Shown here: positions 8,338-16,424 of the stretch, in pieces
Position numbering within the stretch: position 1 is the first letter of the stretch
How the letters are laid out: each line of letters begins with the position of its first letter
Assembly: GCA_015063805.1 (NCBI GenBank)
Contig: SVTK01000012.1
Coordinates: 23,245 to 87,244, forward strand
DNA: 64,000 nucleotides
Source of the DNA: Oscillospiraceae bacterium
GTDB lineage: Bacteria; Bacillota; Clostridia; Oscillospirales; CAG-272
Direction: 5' to 3'
Translations under genes and position numbers: made by a program
The notes under the pieces: generated by a model
Told to the model about the DNA's origin: nothing
The model's database searches: none
What the model saw: the letters and a program-made list of their open reading frames with translations, nothing else

Positions 8338-9714
8338 TCAAGCCAAAAACGTGCGAAGCTTTTCCAGCTGCATCCGTACAGATTCTTCTGCGGGGCCGCC
8401 GTGTACCTTACGGCCGGCTGCGCAGGCGGCAAGATCGATGGCGGCATAAATGTCCTCATCAAAGACAGGGGAGAGGGCGCGGTATTCCTCCAGGGAAAGG
8501 GTTTCCAGGGTTTTGCCCTCTGCGATGCAGTAGCCCACCATGCGTCCCACGATCTTGTAGGCGTCCCGGAAGGCCAGCCCCTTCTTGACCAGGTAATCAG
8601 CGGCATCAGTTGCGTTGATGAAGCCCTTGGCAGCCGAGGCACGGAGCACATCGGCGCGCACCGAAGCAGTCTCGAGCATGGGGGCGAAGATGGAAATGCA
8701 GAGCTTGGTGGTATCAATGGCGTCAAAGATCGCCTCTTTGTCCTCCTGCATATCCTTGTTGTAGGCCAGGGGAAGGCCCTTCATCACCGTCAGCAGTGCG
8801 GTCAGATCGCCGTAAACACGGCCGGTCTTGCCGCGCACCAGCTCGGCAATGTCGGGATTCTTTTTCTGCGGCATGATGGAGGAACCGGTGGAATAGGCGT
8901 CGTCCAACTCAAGGAAGCCAAACTCGGAGGAGCACCACAGGATGATTTCCTCGGAGAAACGGCTGAGGTGCATCATCACAAGGGAGAGGGCAGAGGCCAG
9001 CTCAATGACAAAATCCCGATCCGACACGCCGTCGATGCTGTTGTCGGTAATACCGGCAAAGCCCAGCTGCTCTGCCACAAAGGCGCGGTCAATGGGATAT
9101 GTGGTGGCGGCCAGGGCGCAGGAGCCCAGGGGAAGTACGTTGGTGTGTGCCTTAATCTCGGCCAGGCGGCGGCAGTCACGCATGAACATCTGGGCGTAGG
9201 CCAGCAGATAGTGCGCCATAGTCACAGGCTGTGCCCGCTGCAGATGGGTGTAGCCAGCCATAACGGTGCCAATATTCTCCTCAGCCTTGTCCGCAATGAC
9301 ATCAAGAAGTCCCCGGAGCAGGGTGTCAATCTCATCAATCTCCCGCATCAGATACATCCGGATGTCCAGGGCGACCTGATCATTTCGGCTGCGGGATGTG
9401 TGCAGGCGTTTGCCGGTCTCGCCGATCCGTGCGGTGAGCACGCTCTCAATAAACATATGGATATCTTCGGCCTCGGGATCAAACTCCAGGCGGCCCTCGT
9501 CAATGTCTGCCAGGATCTCCCGCAGCGTCTTGACGATCAGGTCGGCTTCGCTCTGCTCAATGATGCCGCACTTGCCCAGCATGGTGGCGTGTGCAATCGA
9601 GCCGGTGATATCCTCACGGTACATCCGACAGTCGAAGCGGATGGAGGAGTTAAAGTCGTTTACCCGACTGTCCAGCGCTTTGGAAAAGCGCCCGTCCCAC
9701 ATTTTCATAGTCAT
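8338..9714 (-). CDS. argH: Argininosuccinate lyase
   Basis: Cleaves argininosuccinate to arginine and fumarate, the last step of arginine synthesis. The protein (458 aa, normal length) has the fumarase/aspartase-superfamily signature GSSIMPQKKNPD, and the family blocks TSRSRNDQVALD and GYTHLQRAQPVTMAHY. The start is placed at ATG 9712-9714, 4 bases after AAAGGA; ATG 9706-9708 two codons later is equally possible. The frame is open for 56 codons further upstream, but that stretch is the repeat between argG and argH. Downstream of argG on the same strand. Confidence 0.96.
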   Translation of the reverse strand: MTMKMWDGRFSKALDSRVNDFNSSIRFDCRMYREDITGSIAHATMLGKCGIIEQSEADLIVKTLREILADIDEGRLEFDPEAEDIHMFIESVLTARIGETGKRLHTSRSRNDQVALDIRMYLMREIDEIDTLLRGLLDVIADKAEENIGTVMAGYTHLQRAQPVTMAHYLLAYAQMFMRDCRRLAEIKAHTNVLPLGSCALAATTYPIDRAFVAEQLGFAGITDNSIDGVSDRDFVIELASALSLVMMHLSRFSEEIILWCSSEFGFLELDDAYSTGSSIMPQKKNPDIAELVRGKTGRVYGDLTALLTVMKGLPLAYNKDMQEDKEAIFDAIDTTKLCISIFAPMLETASVRADVLRASAAKGFINATDAADYLVKKGLAFRDAYKIVGRMVGYCIAEGKTLETLSLEEYRALSPVFDEDIYAAIDLAACAAGRKVHGGPAEESVRMQLEKLRTFLA

Positions 9715-9727
9715 TTTATCCTTTCCG

Positions 9728-9886
9728 TATATTTGGGGCGCTGCCCCAAACCCCGCCAGAGGGGATTTTTTGAAAAAATCCCCTCTGGACTCCCAAAAAA
9801 CTTCCCAACACGCCCCAATTGAAGGCGGGATGGAAAGTTTTTGAGGGGGTGTGGGGGCACTTTTTTCAAAAAGTGCCCCCACGGTC
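9728..9886. repeat. Hairpin-rich intergenic repeat between argG and argH
   Basis: Three nested or adjacent inverted repeats fill the argG-argH gap. They are TTGGGGCGCTGCCCCAA (9732-9748), CCAGAGGGGATTTTTT facing AAAAAATCCCCTCTGG (about 9756-9789), and GTGGGGGCACTTTTT facing AAAAAGTGCCCCCAC (about 9850-9882). The pattern of G/C arms with A/T centres is like interspersed intergenic elements I recall from Oscillospiraceae genomes. That family assignment is from memory and not checked. Confidence 0.6.
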
Positions 9887-9890
9887 TTTA

Positions 9891-11111
9891 TTACTTATTC
9901 TTCTTTGCGTCCAGCGCAGCCTTGACCTTGAGGGGCAGACCGAAGAGGTTGATGAAGCCGGTGGCATCGGCCTGATCGTAAACCTGGTCAGCCTCGAAGG
10001 TGGCGATATCCTCGTCGTAGAGGGAGTAGGGCGAGGTAACCGAAGCGAGGATGCAGTTGCCCTTGTAGAGCTTCAGCTTAACTTCACCGGTAACGACCTC
10101 CTGGGTCTTGTCCACAAACGCGGTCAGCGCTTCACGGACAGGGGTGAACCACTGGCCGAAGTAAACCAGGTCAGCGAACTTGCCCGAGAGCATCTGCTTG
10201 GTGTGCATGGTGTCGCGGTCGAGGGTCAGGGTCTCCAGCGCCTCGTGTGCGGCGTAGAGAATGGTTCCGCCGGGGGTCTCGTAAACGCCGCGGCTCTTCA
10301 TGCCGACCAGGCGGTTCTCCACCATGTCCACAATGCCGATGCCGTTTGCACCGCCGAGTGCATTCAGCTTCTCAAGCAGCTCGATGGCACCAAGCTTCTC
10401 GCCGTCGATGGCAACGGGAACACCCTTCTCAAAGGAAATGGTGACATAGGTCGCCTTGTCGGGTGCCTGCTCGGGGGAAACACCCATCTCCAGGATCTTG
10501 TCGTACATGGGCTCGTTGGCGGGATCCTCAAGATCCAGGCCCTCATGGGAGAGATGCCAGATGTTCTTGTCCTTGGAGTAGTTGGTCTCGCGGGTGATGT
10601 TCAGGGGAACATTCTTTGCGATGGCGTAGTCGATCTCCTCGTCACGGGACTTGATATCCCAGACACGCCAGGGGGCGATGATCTCCATATCGGGGGCGAA
10701 GGCCTTGATGGTCAGCTCGAAACGAACCTGGTCGTTGCCCTTACCGGTGCAGCCGTGAGCGATGGCATCGGCGCCCTCGGCGCGGGCGATCTCAACGATG
10801 CGCTTAGCAATGATGGGGCGAGCGAAGGAAGTGCCCAGCAGATACTGGTTCTCATATTTTGCGCCTGCCTGCATGGTGGGGAAGACATAGTCCTCGATAA
10901 ATTCCTTGCGCAGGTCCTCGATGTACAGCTTGGAGGCACCGGTCTTGATGGCCTTTTCCTCGAGACCGTCGGTCTCCTTGCCCTGGCCGACATCGGCGCA
11001 GACGGCGATGACCTCGCATCCGGGGTAGTTGTCTTTCAGCCACGGAATGATGATGGAGGTGTCAAGTCCGCCGGAGTAAGCAAGTACGATTTTTTTGATG
11101 TCCTTTTTCAT
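9891..11111 (-). CDS. argG: Argininosuccinate synthase
   Basis: Joins citrulline and aspartate with ATP to argininosuccinate. The N-terminal PP-loop [16 protein letters not shown] is diagnostic of the N-type ATP pyrophosphatase fold, and [15 protein letters not shown] is the citrulline/aspartate-binding block. The 406 aa length is usual. The ATG at 11109-11111 gives the canonical N-terminus [15 protein letters not shown]. The nearest Shine-Dalgarno (AAAGGA) is 12 bases away, longer than usual, so the start is slightly uncertain. Its promoter lies just upstream with possible arginine-repressor half-sites. Confidence 0.96.
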   Translation of the reverse strand: MKKDIKKIVLAYSGGLDTSIIIPWLKDNYPGCEVIAVCADVGQGKETDGLEEKAIKTGASKLYIEDLRKEFIEDYVFPTMQAGAKYENQYLLGTSFARPIIAKRIVEIARAEGADAIAHGCTGKGNDQVRFELTIKAFAPDMEIIAPWRVWDIKSRDEEIDYAIAKNVPLNITRETNYSKDKNIWHLSHEGLDLEDPANEPMYDKILEMGVSPEQAPDKATYVTISFEKGVPVAIDGEKLGAIELLEKLNALGGANGIGIVDMVENRLVGMKSRGVYETPGGTILYAAHEALETLTLDRDTMHTKQMLSGKFADLVYFGQWFTPVREALTAFVDKTQEVVTGEVKLKLYKGNCILASVTSPYSLYDEDIATFEADQVYDQADATGFINLFGLPLKVKAALDAKKNK

Positions 11112-11163
11112 GGTGTATGTATATCCTTTCTTTGCGTATATACTGTCCATTCGAGATGACAAT

Positions 11164-11192
11164 ATTATAGCGCATATTTATCCAAAAATCAA
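11164..11192 (-). promoter_or_regulatory. Sigma-A promoter for argG-argH
   Basis: On minus, TTGATT (11187-11192), 17-nt spacer, TATAAT (11164-11169), about 53 bp before the argG ATG. Confidence 0.7.
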
Positions 11193-11195
11193 CTG

Positions 11196-11232
11196 TTATA
11201 TTCAACAAAAATGGAATAATATTCAATGCATT
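11196..11232 (-). promoter_or_regulatory. Possible ArgR operator (paired TTGAAT half-sites)
   Basis: On minus, TTGAAT occurs at 11226-11221 and again at 11205-11200, exactly 21 bp apart, each in an AT-rich context just upstream of the argG -35 element. Arginine-repressor boxes are AT-rich TGAAT-type palindromes of about 18 bp commonly repeated every ~21 bp. The palindromes here are imperfect. Confidence 0.35.
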
Positions 11233-11314
11233 CCTGTTGCATAACCGCAAACCATCACTTCCCACGGGTCAAAAATCGGCTTTTGCACACACTTTCGGCG
11301 AAGGAGATGATGAA

Positions 11315-12103
11315 ATGAAATGGAAAAATATTCACTGTATTCGTTTTGCGGCCATGTGCTGTGCATGGCTGACTCTGACCGCATCAGCTGAGGGAACCGG
11401 CTGGTACTGTGTGCGGAACAGTGAGCACCGCCAGCCCGAGCTTGGGGCAGACCTGCGCTGGGTAGAGGAATATGACGGTTATTATCTTGACCGCCGTCAT
11501 GGGGATGCCTGTGAGGATAAAGTGCTGTATCTCACCTTTGATGCAGGATATGAAAACGGAAACGTGGCGAAAATCCTGGATACGCTCCGTGAGCAGGAGG
11601 TGTGCGGAGCCTTCTTTGTTTTGGGCAATCTGATCACCCGTGAGCCTGCGCTGATCCGGCGCATGGTGGAGGAGGGGCATACGGTGTGCAATCACACCTA
11701 TTACCACCCCGACATGACGAAAATGCAGAGCAAGGACGCCTTTGCGGCTGAACTGACGGCTTTGGAAGAGGAATATTTTGCGCTGACAGGGGAACCTATG
11801 GCGAAATATTACCGACCGCCCGAGGGACGCTTTAACCGGGAAAACCTTGCCTGGGCCAAAGAGATGGGGTATAAAACGGTTTTCTGGAGCTTTGCCTACG
11901 CCGACTGGGACAACGCCAAGCAGCCCGATCCCGACGCGGCGGTCGAGAAGATCCTGGCAAATGTGCACAACGGCGGCGTGATTCTGCTCCATCCCACCTC
12001 ATCTACCAATGCGGCTATTCTGGGGCAGGTGATCACAACGCTGAAGCAGGAAGGATGGCGGTTTGGCAATCTGGATGAGCTGACCGCCGGCGATAACGTA
12101 TGA
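11315..12103 (+). CDS. PdaA-like polysaccharide deacetylase
   Basis: A secreted NodB-fold deacetylase of 262 aa, most like the Firmicutes PdaA group that makes muramic-delta-lactam in the spore cortex. An N-terminal signal segment (residues ~5-25) is followed by motif 1 as YLTFDAGYENG, motif 2 as NHTYYHPDM, motif 3 as YRPPEGRFN, and FWSFAYADWDN. PdaA proteins have TFDNGYEN at motif 1; here the position after the catalytic Asp is Ala. ATG 11315 is preceded by AAGGAGA seven bases away. The next gene overlaps by ATGA, so both deacetylases are co-translated. Confidence 0.85.
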   Translation: MKWKNIHCIRFAAMCCAWLTLTASAEGTGWYCVRNSEHRQPELGADLRWVEEYDGYYLDRRHGDACEDKVLYLTFDAGYENGNVAKILDTLREQEVCGAFFVLGNLITREPALIRRMVEEGHTVCNHTYYHPDMTKMQSKDAFAAELTALEEEYFALTGEPMAKYYRPPEGRFNRENLAWAKEMGYKTVFWSFAYADWDNAKQPDPDAAVEKILANVHNGGVILLHPTSSTNAAILGQVITTLKQEGWRFGNLDELTAGDNV

Positions 12104-12786
12104 AGTTCCTGAAACGGCTTTGCTGTCTGCTGCTGTGCGCTTTGCTTTGCCTTGTCCCCTGTGCGGGGATAGAGGACAGCAGCATTGTATTTCACAGCCA
12201 TGTAAACGGCGAGGACAAAATTGCCATTACGTTTGACGATGGCCCTCATCCCCGGTATACGCCGCAAATTTTGTCTATCTTAGAAGAATTTGGTGTCCGC
12301 GCCACCTTTTTTGTAGTGGGAGAGAATGTAGAGTATTATCCCGACTTGATTGGTCGGATCCTTGCCGCAGGGCATGAGATCGGCAACCACACCTACGATC
12401 ACGGCAGAATGCCCCGGCAGACGGTGGAGCAGATGAAGAAAGAGATCCTGCGTACCGAGGGAGCCGTGTACGAACTGTCCGATTACCGGACCAAGGTTCT
12501 TCGTCCCCCTGAGGGGATGCTCAATGACAGCGTTATCGAAGCAGCCCGAGCCCTGGACTATCGGGTGGTGCTATGGAATATCGATACCCGGGACTGGGAC
12601 CATACGCCCCCCGAGAAGATTGCGGAGCAAATCCTTGCGCAGGTTCAGTCGGGGGATATCATTCTGATGCATGACTATATCGGCCGGAACAGTCCGACGC
12701 CTGAAGCACTTCGGCTTGTCCTGCCGGAGCTTCTCCGTCGTGGATATCGCTTTGTGGGGATCAGCGAGCTGCTGGACAGCCAATAG
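12100..12786 (+). CDS. Polysaccharide deacetylase (NodB fold)
   Basis: A 228-aa exported deacetylase acting on GlcNAc-type or muramic sugars of the envelope. Signal peptide at residues 1-22 (LLCALLCLVPCAG). Motif 1 is the canonical TFDDGPHPRYT, motif 2 NHTYDHGRM, motif 3 LRPPEGMLND, and a C-terminal LMHDYIGRNSPT block supplies the last His region. All expected metal and catalytic residues are present, unlike in the upstream paralogue. Its ATG overlaps the stop of that gene. The minus-strand membrane protein gene ends only 10 bp beyond. Confidence 0.9.
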   Translation: MKFLKRLCCLLLCALLCLVPCAGIEDSSIVFHSHVNGEDKIAITFDDGPHPRYTPQILSILEEFGVRATFFVVGENVEYYPDLIGRILAAGHEIGNHTYDHGRMPRQTVEQMKKEILRTEGAVYELSDYRTKVLRPPEGMLNDSVIEAARALDYRVVLWNIDTRDWDHTPPEKIAEQILAQVQSGDIILMHDYIGRNSPTPEALRLVLPELLRRGYRFVGISELLDSQ

Positions 12787-12796
12787 ATGAGAATAA

Positions 12797-13804
12797 TCAG
12801 AGCAGGGCGGCGGCATCAGGATCGGCGAGGATGTCGCCGTCATCTCCGTCATTGTCCTCCCCGTCATCGCCGTTCTCGGCTTTATAGGGCTTGATCATAT
12901 ACTCATCGATCTTCGGATATGCGGCATATGCGGCCATGAAGGCGGTGCTTGCCGGGTAGAAGAAGATGGGAAGAATCACCACCACGATCAGGCCCAAGGG
13001 TGCAAAGGTGGCAATGAGGATGTAGCAGATCGCCGCAAGTACAAGGGCACCGAGGAGGGCCATGAAATTGCGCTTAATGCCCACCACAGAGAAAATGAAA
13101 GCGTTCTTGATCAGCTTCCGGATGGGCAGGTCGAAGGTGACCAGCATTAGATAGAGGTAGTAGCGCATGAAGATGTAGAGCAGGAGCATGGCAATGACCA
13201 GGTAGAACATCACATCCATGGCAAAGGTGCCGATGAGGTTGTAAAAGTAGACCAGATCAAAGCCCAGCAGGCAGAGAATAATAAGGTCGATCGCCCCCAG
13301 CAGAAGGCCTTGCTTGAGGTTGCGGCGGATGGCGTAGAAGAAATCGCTCCACATAAAGACAGGCTCGGCCCGTACCATGCTTCGCAGAATGTAGGTCGTC
13401 CCCACGTTGATCCAGCCGAAAACGCAGAGCCAAAGAATGCCGATGGCGACAATGCCCAGAATGAACCAAACCGAAAGGAAGGGCAGTTGGAACTGGATGC
13501 CGTTCACGCCGAAGAGCGGTGCAATCACAGGCGTGTTCACCACCTGGGAAGCGCCCCACAGCGCCGGATAGAGAGGGGAGAGCACGGAGGGCGTCTTCTC
13601 GCCGGTGAAGAAGAGATAGAACATGATCACGGGGGGGATAAACATCAGCAGAATATAGAGATTCACCGAAAGAAGCCGGGTGAATTTCCGACCGTAAAGC
13701 TTGAAGAAATTTTTGAGGTTGGGGGGGCCCTGAACCTCTTCTTTATCAACCCCTTTTCCGTCACGGTTGAAATCAAACAGTTTGAACTTTTTCTTTTTTT
13801 CCAC
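12797..13804 (-). CDS. DUF624/YesL-like integral membrane protein
   Basis: A 335-aa protein with a charged N-terminus (KKKKFKLFDFNRDGKG), about six hydrophobic segments from residue ~45 to ~300, and a highly acidic C-terminal tail of some 30 residues rich in D and E. The pattern FFYAIRRNLKQGLLLG followed by a membrane span and NAFIFSVVGIKRNF resembles YesL/DUF624 proteins, whose function is unknown. GTG at 13802-13804 is chosen because AGAGG lies eight bases upstream; the frame remains open upstream but only as a shadow of the next gene. Downstream of the SpoIIM-like gene. Confidence 0.65.
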   Translation of the reverse strand: MEKKKKFKLFDFNRDGKGVDKEEVQGPPNLKNFFKLYGRKFTRLLSVNLYILLMFIPPVIMFYLFFTGEKTPSVLSPLYPALWGASQVVNTPVIAPLFGVNGIQFQLPFLSVWFILGIVAIGILWLCVFGWINVGTTYILRSMVRAEPVFMWSDFFYAIRRNLKQGLLLGAIDLIILCLLGFDLVYFYNLIGTFAMDVMFYLVIAMLLLYIFMRYYLYLMLVTFDLPIRKLIKNAFIFSVVGIKRNFMALLGALVLAAICYILIATFAPLGLIVVVILPIFFYPASTAFMAAYAAYPKIDEYMIKPYKAENGDDGEDNDGDDGDILADPDAAALL

Positions 13805-13830
13805 GAATTGAAACCTCTTTTTATGTATTC

Positions 13831-14478
13831 TCAGAGCAAGAGTGAGGAAAGTGCGGCGTATAGACAGTTGACGATCAGTACAAAGCCGAAGATGGTCAGA
13901 TAATGGAACAGGTATCGTCGCACAAACGGTGCAGTGAAAATCATCCGCGGCCGAATGCACTGCTGGCGATACATATGGGAAAAGATCACAGCCCGGGCAG
14001 ACAGCTCCACAAAGGAGGCCGCGATGAGCACATTCGCCCCGAGAAAGAGCAGGAATGCAGCGGGGGCATTTGCCGGAACCGAAAGTCCTGCTTCCACCGC
14101 TGAGCAGAGATACGCGGCGGTAAAGCCCAGGGAGAAGCCACGCCATGCACTCTGCAGAGAAAGGGCCAGGGGGCAGAACATGGTAAACCCGGCGGTGAGG
14201 ATAAACAGCATAGCGCGGATGTCTCCGCCCGCATCCTCCAGCACGCGGCAGGCGCGGTCGAGGAGAGATGTGCTGCTGTCGGATGTAGGGCCGAAGTGTG
14301 CGGCAGTATACTGTTCAGCGGGAGGCAGGGAGGCCGGATCCAGCAGAGAGCAGAAAAGAATGCCGAACAGAAAGGCCAGCAGATAGAGGATCAGGTATTC
14401 TCCGGTAATCCGGAGCCGGACATAGGCCGGAGAGTTCCGGCGGGTGATCTTCTCTTGGGATATTACGCTTTCCTGCAT
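13831..14478 (-). CDS. Membrane protein, possibly SpoIIM-like
   Basis: A 215-aa protein with about five membrane segments: a first span near residues 25-45, then a loop of ~45 residues, then four spans. The segment AWRGFSLGFTAAYL resembles the conserved region of stage II sporulation protein M, and length (~215) and topology also fit, but I cannot confirm the family. SpoIIM in known spore formers belongs to the engulfment machinery. The start at 14476-14478 follows AGGAGG at 7 bases. Same strand as proC, which lies about 60 bp upstream. Confidence 0.45.
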   Translation of the reverse strand: MQESVISQEKITRRNSPAYVRLRITGEYLILYLLAFLFGILFCSLLDPASLPPAEQYTAAHFGPTSDSSTSLLDRACRVLEDAGGDIRAMLFILTAGFTMFCPLALSLQSAWRGFSLGFTAAYLCSAVEAGLSVPANAPAAFLLFLGANVLIAASFVELSARAVIFSHMYRQQCIRPRMIFTAPFVRRYLFHYLTIFGFVLIVNCLYAALSSLLL

Positions 14479-14536
14479 GGGCTTGCCTCCTGCCATTGAA
14501 TTTGTTCCATTCTATGGCAGGGGCGATGGGATTATG

Positions 14537-15340
14537 TCAAATCCGGCCAAGCTCGTCTGCGCGGTTGGTGCAGGCAAGCATTGCCTCATGAATGACTTCG
14601 GGGAAGCGGTGTTCAGCAAGCTTCAGCATGGCTTGCTCGGTGGTGCCTTTTTTGGAGCAAACCATGGCGATCAGCTCCTCCGGGCTTTTTCCGGTTTCCT
14701 TCACCAGGCGGGCAGAGCCGATGACGGTACTGCACACCGCCTCCAGCAGGCCATCTTCGGGAAGGCCCTGGGCAAGGCCGCTTTTCCAAATGGAATCGAT
14801 CATGAGGAAGATGTAAGCGGGGGAAGAGCTTGTCACCGAGATGATTTTGTTCATGTCTGCCTCATCCAGCACGATGGTACTTCCGGTGGCATCGAAGATC
14901 TGACGGACGGCGGCAAAGGTGTCATCGTCCACCAGGGGATTGCGGCAGAGTGCAGTCATTCCCTCACCGATGAGCATGGGGGTGTTGGGCATAGTGCGCA
15001 CCACAGGAAGCTCACCCAATGCACGGGTAAAGGCGGCGATAGGGACTCCGGCGGCAATCGACACTATCGTCTTTCCCCCGCAGACGCCGGTCTGCTGAAG
15101 TTCCTCCAACAATGCCGGAACAGTCTGGGGCTTGACGGCGAAAATCACGCAGTCGGCTGCCTCCACTGCGGCAGCTGCCGAAGGGGCGATCTGATATTGA
15201 CGTTCCGCAAAGCGGGCCGTTGCTGCGGGCAGGGGATCGTACAGATAGATATCACGGTCATCGGTGATACTCTGCAAACCGGTGAGAATGGCCGATGCCA
15301 TATTGCCGACACCGAGAAATGCAAGCTTCATTTTCTTCAT
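14537..15340 (-). CDS. proC: Pyrroline-5-carboxylate reductase
   Basis: Reduces pyrroline-5-carboxylate to proline with NAD(P)H. FLGVGNMASAILTGL at the N-terminus is the dinucleotide motif, VRTMPNTPMLIGEGMTAL and TSSSPAYIFLMIDSI are the ProC blocks, and the 267 aa length is standard. ATG at 15338-15340 has GAGGTGA five bases upstream. The promoter upstream is embedded in an inverted repeat, suggesting it is regulated. Confidence 0.95.
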   Translation of the reverse strand: MKKMKLAFLGVGNMASAILTGLQSITDDRDIYLYDPLPAATARFAERQYQIAPSAAAAVEAADCVIFAVKPQTVPALLEELQQTGVCGGKTIVSIAAGVPIAAFTRALGELPVVRTMPNTPMLIGEGMTALCRNPLVDDDTFAAVRQIFDATGSTIVLDEADMNKIISVTSSSPAYIFLMIDSIWKSGLAQGLPEDGLLEAVCSTVIGSARLVKETGKSPEELIAMVCSKKGTTEQAMLKLAEHRFPEVIHEAMLACTNRADELGRI

Positions 15341-15376
15341 GGGGATCACCTCGGATAAGGATTAAATACAACCTTC

Positions 15377-15405
15377 ATTTTACCATATTTCCGTGGTAAA
15401 ATCAA
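15377..15405 (-). promoter_or_regulatory. proC promoter overlapped by a 9-bp inverted repeat
   Basis: On minus, TTGATT (15400-15405), 17-nt spacer, TAAAAT (15377-15382). The spacer and -10 are covered by ATTTTACCA (15377-15385) and TGGTAAAAT (15394-15402), a perfect 9-bp inverted repeat with an 8-nt centre. It fits a repressor operator. Confidence 0.6.
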
Positions 15406-15495
15406 TGGGCGCGAAAAATAATTTACAACTTATCCGATATTTGCGGCGGTGATAGCGGGAATTTTAGCGGATTGAGAAAAAATAGGGTATCATAC

Positions 15496-15524
15496 TTGAA
15501 TGTCTGCGGGATTCGTGGTATAAT
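15496..15524 (+). promoter_or_regulatory. Sigma-A promoter for nfnAB
   Basis: TTGAAT (15496-15501), 17-nt spacer, TATAAT (15519-15524), 32 bp before the nfnA ATG. Confidence 0.75.
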
Positions 15525-15555
15525 GAGACAATATCCCACGGACAGGAGATAGGCT

Positions 15556-16407
15556 ATGTTCAAAATTGTTGAAAAGTATGCGTTGAATGCCACCACCGAT
15601 TATCTTTCGGTTTATGCTCCCCGCATTGCGGCAAAGGCTCTGCCGGGGCAGTTTATCATTTTCCGTCTCCATGAGAGAGGGGAACGTGTTCCCTTGACCA
15701 TTGCCGGTTATGACCGGGATGCGGGGACGGTTTCGGTGATCTTTCAGAAGGTGGGCAGATCCACCATGGAGCTTGGTGCGTGCAGTGTGGGAGATGAGAT
15801 CCTCGATTTTGTCGGCCCCCTGGGCACTCCGTCCCACCTGGACGGTTATCGCCGCGTTGCCGTCATCGGCGGCGGCCTTGGCTGTGCCATTGCCTACCCC
15901 CAGGCAAAGTATCTGCACGAGCACGGCGCACAGGTGGATATTATCGCCGGCTTCCGCACGCAGGATTTGATTATCCTGGAGAAGGAGATGGCGGCCTGTG
16001 CCGACACCTTGACTGTACTTACCGATGACGGCTCCAACGGCAGCCGAGGCCTTGTTACCGACGGCCTGAAGGCAAAGGTTGAGGCTGGCGCGGATTACGA
16101 TCTGGTCATTGCCATTGGCCCTCCTGTCATGATGAAGTTTGTCTGCCTGCTGACCCGGGAATACGGCATCAAAACGGTGGTCAGCATGAATCCCATTATG
16201 ATCGACGGCACCGGAATGTGCGGCGGATGCCGGGTTACGGTTGGCGGAGAGACCAAATTCGCCTGTGTGGACGGTCCCGATTTTGATGGTCATGCAGTAG
16301 ATTTTGATGAGCTGATCCGCCGCAACCGAATGTATCAGACACAAGAACAGGAAGCGCGGGATGAGCACTGCAACCTGTTCAAGATGGCAGATAATGCCCA
16401 AAAGTAA
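15556..16407 (+). CDS. nfnA: NfnA: FAD/NAD-binding subunit of NADH-dependent ferredoxin:NADP+ oxidoreductase
   Basis: Small subunit of the flavin-based electron-bifurcating transhydrogenase that couples NADH, ferredoxin and NADPH. The 283-aa protein is a ferredoxin-NADP reductase-type module: an N-terminal FAD barrel, a nucleotide-binding GGGLGCAIAYPQ motif, and a C-terminal cysteine cluster MCGGCRV plus a later Cys (FACVDGP) for a [2Fe-2S] centre. It is 17 bp upstream of the large subunit, the standard Nfn arrangement. A sulfide dehydrogenase or dihydroorotate dehydrogenase electron-transfer label is the common alternative name. Confidence 0.85.
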   Translation: MFKIVEKYALNATTDYLSVYAPRIAAKALPGQFIIFRLHERGERVPLTIAGYDRDAGTVSVIFQKVGRSTMELGACSVGDEILDFVGPLGTPSHLDGYRRVAVIGGGLGCAIAYPQAKYLHEHGAQVDIIAGFRTQDLIILEKEMAACADTLTVLTDDGSNGSRGLVTDGLKAKVEAGADYDLVIAIGPPVMMKFVCLLTREYGIKTVVSMNPIMIDGTGMCGGCRVTVGGETKFACVDGPDFDGHAVDFDELIRRNRMYQTQEQEARDEHCNLFKMADNAQK

Positions 16408-16424
16408 CCGAGGTGAATTGACAT

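Noticed and set aside
8401..11159. Two long plus-strand frames opposite argH and argG
   Set aside because: Antisense shadows of strongly conserved enzymes.
13805..14146. N-terminal extension of the DUF624-like protein
   Set aside because: It overlaps the SpoIIM-like gene in another frame; GTG 13802-13804 has a good ribosome site and gives a sensible membrane protein.
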